Made by a program: the position numbers and the translations under genes
Notes under the pieces: model-generated
Database searches by the model: none
Told to the model about the DNA's origin: nothing
Seen by the model: only the letters and a program-made list of their open reading frames with translations
Shown: one piece after another, positions 32,999 to 41,137 of the stretch
Position numbering within the stretch: the stretch's first letter is position 1
Layout of the letters: every line of letters begins with the position of its first letter
Assembly (NCBI RefSeq): GCF_000235505.1
Contig: NZ_JH379027.1
Location: 3,463,742-3,507,896, forward strand
DNA length: 44,155 nt
Origin: Hungatella hathewayi WAL-18680
GTDB taxonomy: Bacteria > Bacillota > Clostridia > Lachnospirales > Lachnospiraceae
Direction: 5' to 3'

Positions 32999-34567
32999 TT
33001 ACTGCAGCGTTTTCTGATACCACTCTCTCGCGGCCTTTGTCACCTCTTCGCCGCCGGAGGCATACCATTTTTCCACAAACTCATCAAATTTGTCGATATC
33101 ATACTCCCCGGTGATAATCTTGGAAGCGTACTCCACATAAAGGGTTCTGTTCAAGATATCCGCATATCCGTTGTACACACTGGATGGCATGCCGTCCCCG
33201 GCAATCACCTTTCCATAAGGCTGTACGTCCTTCATGGCCTTAACCGCCTCATCAATCGCCCAGGCTCTGTCCTCTGTCTTCATGTCCTCATAAAGCTGAA
33301 TCTTGAAGTCCAAATCCGCCAGGGAATTGGCCGGCATGATAACCAGCTTCTGCTGGGTTGTCTTGTCGTCCGGTTTCTGCTTTTTCTTTCCGTCCACGGT
33401 CTCGCAGTGCATTCCTTCAATTCCATAATAGAAGTCATCCCAGTACTCCGGATTGCCGTATGCGTCAAATACCTTCATAACCGCGTCAATCTTCTCCTGA
33501 GAATCGGTGTTCCTAGCCACCCAGGCCAGACCGTTAACCTGCTTCGTGGTATAGAAACTCTCGTATCCGGGGGCGCTGATGGCCGGCATGGATACCCAGT
33601 TTGGTTTTACGCCTGTGGCCGCTTCCATGGACTCCGCATACAGAAGGGCATCCTGTGCAAAGCGGAAGGTGACGCCGACACGGTTGGAGTTAATCTTTCC
33701 GTCCCAGGCCGCTTTATCATTTAACAGAGTCTCCGGGTCCACCAGTTCCTCCTCATACAGCTCATGGATGAATCCAAGCGCATCCTTCATATTAGGGGTG
33801 ACCGCTGAGTAGGTCAGTTCGCCATCATAGATATCCCAGTCAGGCGCCCCCTCCTGCAGTGCAACACCGTACATGGCAAAGAGATGGTCCATCCATTTTG
33901 CATCCTGGCGGCCTCCGGTGGGAAGTTCATCCGCGGCTCCATTTCCATTGGGGTCCTGGGTCTTAAAGGCTCTCAGCACCTCCACAAACTCTTCCTGGGT
34001 GGTCGGCATGGAAAGTCCCAGCTCATCCAGCCAGTCCTGGCGTATCATTCCGGTGTAGGGGGTAAACGGTCTCACATCCGGGATTCCGTAGATTCTGCCT
34101 TCCCCCGTCGGGTCATAGGAGCGGACGATATCCCACACACGCTCCGGCACGGAATTCCACAGATGGGGCGCCTTTTCCGGAAGCAGATCCGTCAAATCAA
34201 GGAGCGCTCCGTTCTTTATCAAATCTCCTTCCATGCCGTTGACCGGAAGGAAGATATCCGGCATTTCACCGGCGGAAATTTTTAAATTCAGCTGCTGCTG
34301 ATAATTGCTGCCGCCATTCCACTCCACATAGGGCTGTGTGATGCCCACGCCGGTCAGCTCTTTATAGAAGTTGTACACGTCGCCGCCCTTTTCCACGGGA
34401 AGATACCCCTCATTGACTCCCCACATTTCCAAATCCACCGTTCCGTCCGCATTGGCCGTATCGGCGTTTCCGTTGGTTTCTGTCTTCGCGCTGCTTCCAC
34501 AGCCAGTCAGGGAAGACAGGACCATCCCTGCTGCAAGGGCTGCAGCCATCATTCGTTTTGCTCTCAT
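32999..34567 (-). CDS. LplA-type sugar ABC transporter substrate-binding lipoprotein
   Basis: A 522-residue lipoprotein: MRAKRMMAAALAAGMVLSSLTGC with the lipobox cysteine at 23. Start at ATG 34567 (9 bases after AGGAGG); ATG 34576 is only 4 bases away from that site. The mature protein fits the long family 1 binding proteins of YesMN-linked importers: DLEMWGVNEGYLP, ISAGEMPDIFLPVNG, YGIPDVRPFTPYTGMIRQDWLDELGL and the C-terminal EFVEKWYASGGEEVTKAAREWYQ. It takes up complex glycan fragments such as rhamnogalacturonan pieces. Gene order permease-permease-binding protein is standard for this LplBC-A group. Confidence 0.94.
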   Translation of the reverse strand: MRAKRMMAAALAAGMVLSSLTGCGSSAKTETNGNADTANADGTVDLEMWGVNEGYLPVEKGGDVYNFYKELTGVGITQPYVEWNGGSNYQQQLNLKISAGEMPDIFLPVNGMEGDLIKNGALLDLTDLLPEKAPHLWNSVPERVWDIVRSYDPTGEGRIYGIPDVRPFTPYTGMIRQDWLDELGLSMPTTQEEFVEVLRAFKTQDPNGNGAADELPTGGRQDAKWMDHLFAMYGVALQEGAPDWDIYDGELTYSAVTPNMKDALGFIHELYEEELVDPETLLNDKAAWDGKINSNRVGVTFRFAQDALLYAESMEAATGVKPNWVSMPAISAPGYESFYTTKQVNGLAWVARNTDSQEKIDAVMKVFDAYGNPEYWDDFYYGIEGMHCETVDGKKKQKPDDKTTQQKLVIMPANSLADLDFKIQLYEDMKTEDRAWAIDEAVKAMKDVQPYGKVIAGDGMPSSVYNGYADILNRTLYVEYASKIITGEYDIDKFDEFVEKWYASGGEEVTKAAREWYQKTLQ

Positions 34568-34603
34568 ATCATACATCCTCCTCTTTTTTATGGATTCCTT
34601 CCA

Positions 34604-35476
34604 TCAGCCTTTCACAGAGCCAAGCATGGCTCCCTTTGTAAAATATTTCTGTATAAACGGGTAAACCGCAATAATCGGCAGAATCGCGAATACGACGACA
34701 ACCGCCTGAAGCGTGCGGTCACTGTAATTCACATTGATGGACGCCGCCACATTCTGAAGCTCACTTCCGCTTCCAATCAGCTGGCGTATCTTCATCTGAA
34801 GGGGAAACAGCTTCATATCCTGAATAAACATCATGGGATGCTGGAACTGGTTCCACAGTGTCACCCCGTAAAATAATCCTACCGTAGCCAGCACCGCCTT
34901 GGAAGACGGCAGCACAATCTGATAAAACACCTTGAAACGGCTGGCCCCGTCAATCATGGCCGCTTCCTCCACTTCCTTTGGAAACTGCTGGAAAAAACTT
35001 CTCATGATAATCATGTTATAGGCCGTCAAGATCTGGGGCAGCACCAGTACCAGCGGATTGTTGAACAGCCCGATATTTTTGAGTGTCAAAAAGTACGGAA
35101 CCACCGGAGCCTTGAATACCATCGTAATCAGCGCCACAATCATAAGCAGCTTGGATGCCTTGAACTCCTTTTTCGAGAGCGGATAGGCAAACAGTGAGGT
35201 AATCGCCAACGACAGCACCACACCGGAAACCGTGGCCGCCACCGTGATAAAGAACGCCCTCCAGATATCCCTGTTAAAAAGGATATATCTCCAGGAGTCA
35301 AATGTAAAGCCTACCGGCAGTAAATTTACCGCGTTCATGTCTGATGCCGCCTTGGAGCTGAACGACAGCGCCAGCACGGAAACCAACGGTATCATCATGA
35401 CAACAGCCAGGAGAAGCAGAATGCCGGTCATGGCCAGCCGGAACACACGGTCCCACAGAGATTCTCTCATTCCCAT
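34604..35476 (-). CDS. Carbohydrate ABC permease, LplC/YtcP type
   Basis: A 290-residue permease with six helices. EAA loop EAAMIDGASRFKVFYQIVLPSSKAVLATV. The N-terminal helix ILLLLAVVMMIPLVSVLALSFSSK and the C-terminal YPFIQKYFTKGAMLGSVKG are family hallmarks. The ATG lies one base after the stop of the partner permease gene, so translation is coupled. Confidence 0.94.
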   Translation of the reverse strand: MGMRESLWDRVFRLAMTGILLLLAVVMMIPLVSVLALSFSSKAASDMNAVNLLPVGFTFDSWRYILFNRDIWRAFFITVAATVSGVVLSLAITSLFAYPLSKKEFKASKLLMIVALITMVFKAPVVPYFLTLKNIGLFNNPLVLVLPQILTAYNMIIMRSFFQQFPKEVEEAAMIDGASRFKVFYQIVLPSSKAVLATVGLFYGVTLWNQFQHPMMFIQDMKLFPLQMKIRQLIGSGSELQNVAASINVNYSDRTLQAVVVVFAILPIIAVYPFIQKYFTKGAMLGSVKG

Positions 35477-35477
35477 G

Positions 35478-36422
35478 TTACCATAACCCCCCTTCTGACG
35501 TTTTTTGCGAAAGTTTATTGAATATCAGTACAAGTCCAAGTCCCACCACGGACTGGAATAGGCCAACCGCCGTCGTAAAGCTGTACTGGGCCTGCTGGAT
35601 ACCAACTCGGTAGACATAGGTATCGAAGATATCGCTGACCGCATAAGTCATCGGCGTCTGGAGGTTGTATACCTGGTCAAATCCCAATTCCAGGAAACTG
35701 CCGATATTCAGCAGGAACAAGGTCACCACCGTAGGTACCAGAAGTGGAAAGGTGACGTATTTCATTTTCTGGAACCTGGACGCCCCATCTATGGAAGCCG
35801 ACTCATAGAGGGATGGGTCAATCCCGCTTATGGCTGCCAGGTACACCACCGTTCCCCATCCGGCTTCCTTCCAGATGGATGAGATAATGAAAATCGGCCG
35901 GAACCAGGACTCCTTCTGCATGGCCAGAACCGGCTTCATGCCAATCATCTCTCTGAGATTATTGAAGAATCCGCCGATGCCAAAGAAATCAAACACCAGC
36001 CCTCCCACAATAACCCAGGAGATAAAATACGGAATATAGATTGCCGTCTGGATTCCCTTTTTCAACCGCTGCTGTTTAATCTCGTTCAACATCAGAGAAA
36101 GCAGAATCGGAATTGGGAAAATGAGAATCGTCTTACAGAATCCCAGGATAACCGTGTTCGTCAAGATCTTCTTAAAATCCGGATACGTAAACAATGTCTT
36201 GAAATTCTTAAAACCCACCCACGGGCTCTTGAAAAAGCCGCCTACAATGTTGTAATCCTCAAATGCAATAATACTTCCAAACATGGGAATAAACTTAAAT
36301 ATTCCAAAATAAATCAGCCCTGGAAGAACCATCAGGTAATAGGGCCAGTATTTCTGAATATTGTGTCCCCAGGTTTCCTCCTGCACATAGGTTTTCGCCG
36401 CACGCTGTTTGTGCTTCCCCAT
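35478..36422 (-). CDS. Carbohydrate ABC permease, LplB/YteP type
   Basis: A 314-residue permease with six helices. Start MGKHKQRAAK behind GGGGGTG; the longer frame has no site and overlaps the promoter. Marks: YYLMVLPGLIYFGIFKFIPMFGSIIAFEDYN, PWVGFKNFKTLF and EAA loop ASIDGASRFQKMKYVTFPLLVPT. First gene of the transcription unit lplB-lplC-lplA-GH106-yesM-yesN. Confidence 0.94.
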   Translation of the reverse strand: MGKHKQRAAKTYVQEETWGHNIQKYWPYYLMVLPGLIYFGIFKFIPMFGSIIAFEDYNIVGGFFKSPWVGFKNFKTLFTYPDFKKILTNTVILGFCKTILIFPIPILLSLMLNEIKQQRLKKGIQTAIYIPYFISWVIVGGLVFDFFGIGGFFNNLREMIGMKPVLAMQKESWFRPIFIISSIWKEAGWGTVVYLAAISGIDPSLYESASIDGASRFQKMKYVTFPLLVPTVVTLFLLNIGSFLELGFDQVYNLQTPMTYAVSDIFDTYVYRVGIQQAQYSFTTAVGLFQSVVGLGLVLIFNKLSQKTSEGGLW

Positions 36423-36447
36423 GATTGACACCCCCTTTATGTGTTTT

Positions 36448-36476
36448 ATTATCCTTCTTTTTGTGACTGCTCTCAA
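36448..36476 (-). promoter_or_regulatory. Promoter of the importer/GH106/yesMN operon
   Basis: On the minus strand TTGAGA (36471-36476), 17 bases, GATAAT (36448-36453). Upstream (to 36532) is A/T-rich with repeated TTTTTA(G/C) elements, where an AraC-type activator could bind. Confidence 0.75.
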
Positions 36477-36532
36477 CGGACATTTTTTATGTAAAAATAT
36501 GTCATTTTTAATATTTTCTAAAAACCTTCCTG

Positions 36533-38020
36533 TTAGAACAGGGTAAAATCCAGGAAGTCGAAAGCGCCCTGTCCTTCATAATTCAGATAGAGGGCTTGTC
36601 CCTGTTTTCCGGCGCTGTCTGCTTCGGTACTGTCTGCTGCGGTACTGTCTGCTTCAGTACTAACCGCTCCGATACTTCCTGCTACGGCATAGGTTCCGTC
36701 GAAAGCGGTCCACTCCCGGGAGTCCATATGGATGGGAACCTCGCCGAGAATCCCGCCATCCGGCCGCGCCAATAGAAGCATCCTTCCGGCGGCTTTTCCC
36801 CGCACCCTCAACCGGATACGGCCCTCCGGCTTCAAGTCAAAAAAGCGATATCCGGCCACGGCGCCGTCTCTCATATTGGCTATGTACTGCCCCGGTCCGC
36901 ACTCCCTGTCGCCGCCATCCTGGGTAAAGTAAGGATACCTCTCATCCATCAACACCTCTTTCGACCATACCGCTCCCTCCTTCCCCCAGAGATGGCAGGC
37001 AATCCGGGCTTCATAGACGCCTTCGCCTTTTAACGGACCTCCGTTCAGTCCGCAGGAAGTTACCCCGACCTGCAAAATCCTTCCATCCGGCAGAATCGTC
37101 AGCGGCTCCGCACATGCCTGGCGGCTGAAAAAGGTCCGGTTGGTCTGCCTGTGGTAAAACAGATACCAGACTCCATTCACCTGCTCCATGCCTCCATGGG
37201 TATTGCCGAGATAATTGGCCGGCGCGGATGCCTCCCGGCCGTCTATGCCGATATCCCCGATATCAATCAGCCGTCCACCAAACTTAAATTCCCTGTCCGG
37301 ATAAGCGCTGACCGCATAGCACAGAGAGGAACTGTTCCTGTCTGAATAAACCAGATAATAAATTCCCCCAATCTTTCTTATGGAGCTGGCTTCATAAAAC
37401 TCAAATCCCTCAAATCCGGTCCCTTCACTGTCTTCCACCGTTGGAAGCAGCCGCCTTGGATATTCCTTCAGCGTCATCATATCCGGCTCCAGGCGCATGA
37501 CCTGGGACGCCTTGTTCTCATGAAGCCCCTTCGTCCTCGGCCCATTGCCGGAATACAGATAACACTCCCCGTCATCGTCAATCAGAATACCGGGGTCAAA
37601 CTGAAGATAGTCCCCCTCTTTTCTTCCGAGAGGTGTTCCATCCGGGTAATGCACCAGACCAGCGAATTCATAGGGTCCCGCCGGCTCATCGCTGACGGCC
37701 ACACCGATTTCCGGCAGCACGTCAAGGCAGTAATAGAGATAATACCGCCCGTCAAGTCCCCTGGCCACATCAGGAGCCCACATACAATGCCTTCCCTCCG
37801 GATTTCTGATATCCTGGTTCTTGCGGTAAATCACCCCTTCATAGCGCCACTCCTTTAAATGCTCCGTGTCCGCCGAATAACACACGTAATCGTTCATGCA
37901 ATATTTATCGCCGCCAAACTGGTCATGACTCCCAAACAGGTAGATTCTACTGCCAAATACATGTGGTTCCCCGTCCGGGATATATTCCCACGACGGTAAA
38001 AATGGATTGACTGCCTGCAT
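36533..38020 (-). CDS. Glycoside hydrolase family 43 (arabinosidase/xylosidase/galactanase type)
   Basis: A 495-residue cytosolic enzyme starting MQAVNPFLPSWEYIPDGEPH behind GGGAGAAC. The five-bladed propeller residues can be placed: base D16 (YIPDGEPHVFG), pKa-setting D142 (FDPGILIDDDG) and acid E210 (FYEASS). WAPDV and YYLVYSDRNSS are also typical. A C-terminal beta domain of about 170 residues follows. Near the end (about residues 455-475) a low-complexity (STEAD)n insert encoded by a 15-bp tandem repeat interrupts it. It probably removes arabinose or galactose side chains from imported oligosaccharides. It lies 110 bases upstream of the importer operon promoter and is divergent from the GH42 gene. 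Confidence 0.9.
   Translation of the reverse strand: MQAVNPFLPSWEYIPDGEPHVFGSRIYLFGSHDQFGGDKYCMNDYVCYSADTEHLKEWRYEGVIYRKNQDIRNPEGRHCMWAPDVARGLDGRYYLYYCLDVLPEIGVAVSDEPAGPYEFAGLVHYPDGTPLGRKEGDYLQFDPGILIDDDGECYLYSGNGPRTKGLHENKASQVMRLEPDMMTLKEYPRRLLPTVEDSEGTGFEGFEFYEASSIRKIGGIYYLVYSDRNSSSLCYAVSAYPDREFKFGGRLIDIGDIGIDGREASAPANYLGNTHGGMEQVNGVWYLFYHRQTNRTFFSRQACAEPLTILPDGRILQVGVTSCGLNGGPLKGEGVYEARIACHLWGKEGAVWSKEVLMDERYPYFTQDGGDRECGPGQYIANMRDGAVAGYRFFDLKPEGRIRLRVRGKAAGRMLLLARPDGGILGEVPIHMDSREWTAFDGTYAVAGSIGAVSTEADSTAADSTEADSAGKQGQALYLNYEGQGAFDFLDFTLF
36616..36660 (-). repeat. Three tandem 15-bp coding repeats in the GH43 gene
   Basis: Units 36616-36630, 36631-36645 and 36646-36660, TGTCTGCTKCRGTAC on the + strand. 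Each adds five residues (S-T-E-A-D on the coding strand), so length changes keep the frame. Confidence 0.9.
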
Positions 38021-38094
38021 GTTCTCCCATCCTTTCCTGTACAATTGTTATCCTGATACCACCTTATCACAATCTTTTTGGGATACCCATTGAC

Positions 38095-38128
38095 ATTTTT
38101 TAGTTTTAGGGCTGGTATTTTTTAGTTT
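38095..38128 (+). promoter_or_regulatory. Direct repeats ATTTTTTAGTTT upstream of the GH42 gene
   Basis: Two exact 12-base copies at 38095-38106 and 38117-38128, 22 bp apart (two helical turns). They lie upstream of a possible TTGGAA-N18-TATAAA promoter (38143-38148, 38167-38172). Direct repeats at this spacing are the usual target of AraC-type activators such as the YesN-like protein. Confidence 0.55.
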
Positions 38129-38258
38129 CTGAAATGGCCGCATTGGAAAAAGACTATAAAATCCCCTATAAAATGCTAAAAAAATTTTCGCCGCTATCCT
38201 TTATGATAAGAGTATTGGCAGAACTGATATCTGCCTATTGGAAAGGAGACTATCACTT

Positions 38259-40229
38259 ATGAAACATATGACAGCACCCTGCCTGCTTCACGGAGGCGAC
38301 TACAATCCGGAGCAGTGGCTCGCTTCTCCCCAGATTCTAGAGCAGGATATCGAACTGATGAAGCAGGCGAATATCAACACGGTGACTCTGGGCGTCTTTT
38401 CCTGGTCTTCCTACGAGCCCGAGGAGGGACACATTTCCTTTGACTGGCTGGACCAGGTGACAGACCGTCTCTGGGAGGCCGGTATTTCCTTTATCCTGGC
38501 CACCCCGACAGGCGCGCGCCCTGCCTGGATGGATAAAAAATACCCGGAAATCATGCGGACAGACAGCTATGGCGTCAGAAACCATCACGGCCTCCGCCAC
38601 AATCACTGTATGAGTTCGGAAATTTACCGGGAAAAGGCGGCGGACATGGACCGGCTGCTGGCCAGACGGTATGGCAGCCACCCCGGTCTTCGGATGTGGC
38701 ATATCTCCAATGAATTCAGCGGGGAATGCTTCTGCCCCCAGTGCCAGGAAAAGTTCCGCACTTACCTGAAGGAAAAATACCACACCATTGAGCATTTAAA
38801 CGCCTGCTGGTGGACCTCCTTCTGGAGCCATACCTACCATGATTTTGATGAAATTGAGGCCCCCATGAGAAATGGGGAGACCGGCCTCCCCATCCTCTCC
38901 CTTGAATGGAGACGTTTTACCACCTGGAACACGGTTGACTTTATGAAACAGGAGATTCGCGCCATCCGGGAATCTTCTCCTGATATCCCGGTGACCACCA
39001 ACTTCATGTGGCTGTACCCCCTGCTTGATTACAGGGAATTTGCCGATGCCCTGGATTTTGTCTCCTGGGACGCCTATCCCAGATGGCACAATGATTACGA
39101 GCCGTTGGAACACACGGCGGCCTGGACCGCTTTTAATCACAGCCTGATGCGGAACATCTGCCCGGGGAAACCATTTTTTCTCATGGAACACACACCCAGC
39201 GCCGCCAACGGCCATCTTTTCAGCAAACTGAAACGGCCGGGTATGGGGACACTGGCGACCCTCCAGGCAATTGCCTGCGGTTCCGATTCCGCCCTCTATT
39301 TTCAGTGGAGAAAGGGGCGCGGCGGCTTTGAGCAGTACCATGGCGCAGTGGTAGACCACGATGGCCGGAATGATACCAGAGTATTTGCGGAGGTTTCCCA
39401 CACCGGACAGCTGCTGTCCTCCTTAGACTCCGTTCCCGGAAGCACGGTGACGACAAAAGCCGCCATCCTCTATGAATGGGAAAATGCCTGGGCTCTGGAT
39501 GCTTCCTCGGGCCTTGGACAGAACATCAAATACAATGAAACCTGCGTATCCTGGTATCAGGCCCTGCTGCGCCAGGGAATCGATGCGGATATCATTGGCC
39601 GCCATAGGGATTTATCCGGCTATCAACTGGTTATCGCTCCCATGATGTACATCTGCCGCCCGGAACAGGCAAAGCGGCTGAGGGAATATGTGGAACAGGG
39701 CGGCTGTCTCATTGCCACCTATCTAAGCGCCTATGTGGATGAAACCCTGCTCTGCCATCTTGGCGGCTTCCCAGGCTGTGGTCTGTCGGACCTCTTTGGA
39801 ATCCGCGCTTCGGAGCTGGATACCCTCTATCCCTCCGACAGAAACCGGCTCATCTGGAATGGCAGAAGCTATGAAATCCGGGATTACTGTGAGATTTTGA
39901 AAAACGAAGATGCAGAAATTCTGGCTTCCTATCAGGATGATTTCTATCAGAACACTCCGGCCCTGACCCAAAAGTCTCTCGGAGCCGGAACCGCCATCTA
40001 TCTGGCCTGCCGCACGGAGCAGAGTTTTCTGGATGATTTCATTTCCGATATCTGCCGGACACAGAATCTCCCCTGCATCCCCGGCCTGGTCCCCGGAACG
40101 GAATACCACCTAAGAAGCAGTGAAACACAGGATTTTCATTTTTATTTGAATTTTACGGATAAAGAACAGACAGTAGACGGCCATGTGATACCTGCCGTCT
40201 CCGGGCTGGAAGTGACAACGGAAAAATAA
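38259..40229 (+). CDS. Beta-galactosidase, glycoside hydrolase family 42
   Basis: A 656-residue cytosolic enzyme starting MKHMTAPCLLHGGDYNPEQW. A TTG at 38238 in the same frame lies before GGAAAGGAG and is not the start. The catalytic acid/base is E152 (WHISNEFSG) and the nucleophile E310 (FFLMEHTPS). C117, C157, C159 and C162 form the zinc cluster of GH42. TIM barrel, then the trimerisation domain (about 390-590) and a small C-terminal beta domain. It hydrolyses terminal beta-galactose; family members near YesMN systems act on galactan side chains of pectin (B. subtilis YesZ). Galactose could go on to GalT in this window. It is divergent from GH43. Confidence 0.95.
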   Translation: MKHMTAPCLLHGGDYNPEQWLASPQILEQDIELMKQANINTVTLGVFSWSSYEPEEGHISFDWLDQVTDRLWEAGISFILATPTGARPAWMDKKYPEIMRTDSYGVRNHHGLRHNHCMSSEIYREKAADMDRLLARRYGSHPGLRMWHISNEFSGECFCPQCQEKFRTYLKEKYHTIEHLNACWWTSFWSHTYHDFDEIEAPMRNGETGLPILSLEWRRFTTWNTVDFMKQEIRAIRESSPDIPVTTNFMWLYPLLDYREFADALDFVSWDAYPRWHNDYEPLEHTAAWTAFNHSLMRNICPGKPFFLMEHTPSAANGHLFSKLKRPGMGTLATLQAIACGSDSALYFQWRKGRGGFEQYHGAVVDHDGRNDTRVFAEVSHTGQLLSSLDSVPGSTVTTKAAILYEWENAWALDASSGLGQNIKYNETCVSWYQALLRQGIDADIIGRHRDLSGYQLVIAPMMYICRPEQAKRLREYVEQGGCLIATYLSAYVDETLLCHLGGFPGCGLSDLFGIRASELDTLYPSDRNRLIWNGRSYEIRDYCEILKNEDAEILASYQDDFYQNTPALTQKSLGAGTAIYLACRTEQSFLDDFISDICRTQNLPCIPGLVPGTEYHLRSSETQDFHFYLNFTDKEQTVDGHVIPAVSGLEVTTEK

Positions 40230-40235
40230 ATAAAT

Positions 40236-40284
40236 CCGCAGAGCGCCTTTTCACTTTCAGGGCGCCCTGCGGACTTTTTATTTT
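40236..40284. terminator. Intrinsic terminator of the GH42 gene
   Basis: CCGCAGAGCGCC (40236-40247) pairs with GGCGCCCTGCGG (40261-40272) except for one A-C pair; the loop is 13 bases. ACTTTTTATTTT follows on +. A/T-rich sequence on the other side may serve the convergent esterase gene. Confidence 0.85.
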
Positions 40285-41119
40285 AAAAACATTCCAACCA
40301 AGCTTTCACCAGCGAAATCCAGCTCTGGCACTGGGGTTCTATGTAATGCGACTCGCCGCCTGAGGTTTCCCGGTTCGCCAGGGACAGGCCGTGGCGGCCG
40401 GTTGGGAAGATGTGAAGTTCCACATTTACCCCATGGCTAATCAATGCTTCCGATAACAGCAGACTGTTCTTCACCGGGACGGAACTGTCGGTGGCCGTGT
40501 GCCAGATAAAGGTTTTGGGTGTCTGCTCCCCTACCTGATATTCCAGCGATACCTGATGTCTCGCCTCTTCCGTATCCGCCTTCTCACCCAGGAGATTTCT
40601 CACAGAGCCCTCATGGCAGGACGGCCCGGATGTAATCACCGGATATGCCAGTATCATGCCGTCTGGCCGGATATCCTGCGGGGAGCGTCCAAGAGCTTCA
40701 CACAGGAAACTCTGATTCCAAAAAGCGCCCAGGGAGCATGCCAGATGGCCTCCCGCTGAAAATCCGCATACGATAATTTTATGTTCATCTACCAGCCACT
40801 GCTCCCGGTTATCGCGAATCATTGCTGTCAGAAACGCCAGCTCCATAAGGGCCGCCGGAAACACGGCCGGTTTGACGCTGTACTGCAAAAGAAAGGCATG
40901 ATATCCCATTCCGAGGAACTGAACCGCCACAGCTTCCGCCTCCCGTTCCGACAAATGCTCGTAACCGCCGCCAGGGCAGATGATAACCGCCGCCCGTTTC
41001 TTTTCCACGGCTGATGCGGGGGCATCCAGCAGATACCCGGTTACGGCGGCCGGCCGTGTGATTCCCAGCTTGTTTCGGTATATGTCCGGTATGGAAACCT
41101 GCTGTGTAAAATATTTCAT
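40283..41119 (-). CDS. Alpha/beta-hydrolase, acetyl/carbohydrate esterase-like
   Basis: A 278-residue cytosolic hydrolase. Oxyanion segment CPGGGYEHL (49-57), nucleophile S121 in GFSAGG, acid D211 (HTATDSSVPV) and H243 (GRHGLSLA) make a full catalytic triad. The sequence type is that of BD-FAE/acetyl-xylan-esterase-like proteins found in polysaccharide loci. It likely removes acetyl groups from imported pectic or xylan-type oligosaccharides. It starts 18 bases after the sugar-binding protein gene, so both are one operon. The ribosome binding site (AGAAGGGAT) is rather far, about 12 bases. Confidence 0.88.
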   Translation of the reverse strand: MKYFTQQVSIPDIYRNKLGITRPAAVTGYLLDAPASAVEKKRAAVIICPGGGYEHLSEREAEAVAVQFLGMGYHAFLLQYSVKPAVFPAALMELAFLTAMIRDNREQWLVDEHKIIVCGFSAGGHLACSLGAFWNQSFLCEALGRSPQDIRPDGMILAYPVITSGPSCHEGSVRNLLGEKADTEEARHQVSLEYQVGEQTPKTFIWHTATDSSVPVKNSLLLSEALISHGVNVELHIFPTGRHGLSLANRETSGGESHYIEPQCQSWISLVKAWLECF

Positions 41120-41137
41120 CTGTCTTTAATATCCCTT

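Noticed and set aside
38238-38258. TTG start seven codons upstream of the GH42 ATG
   Set aside because: The added codons include the ribosome binding site itself, so ATG 38259 is the start.
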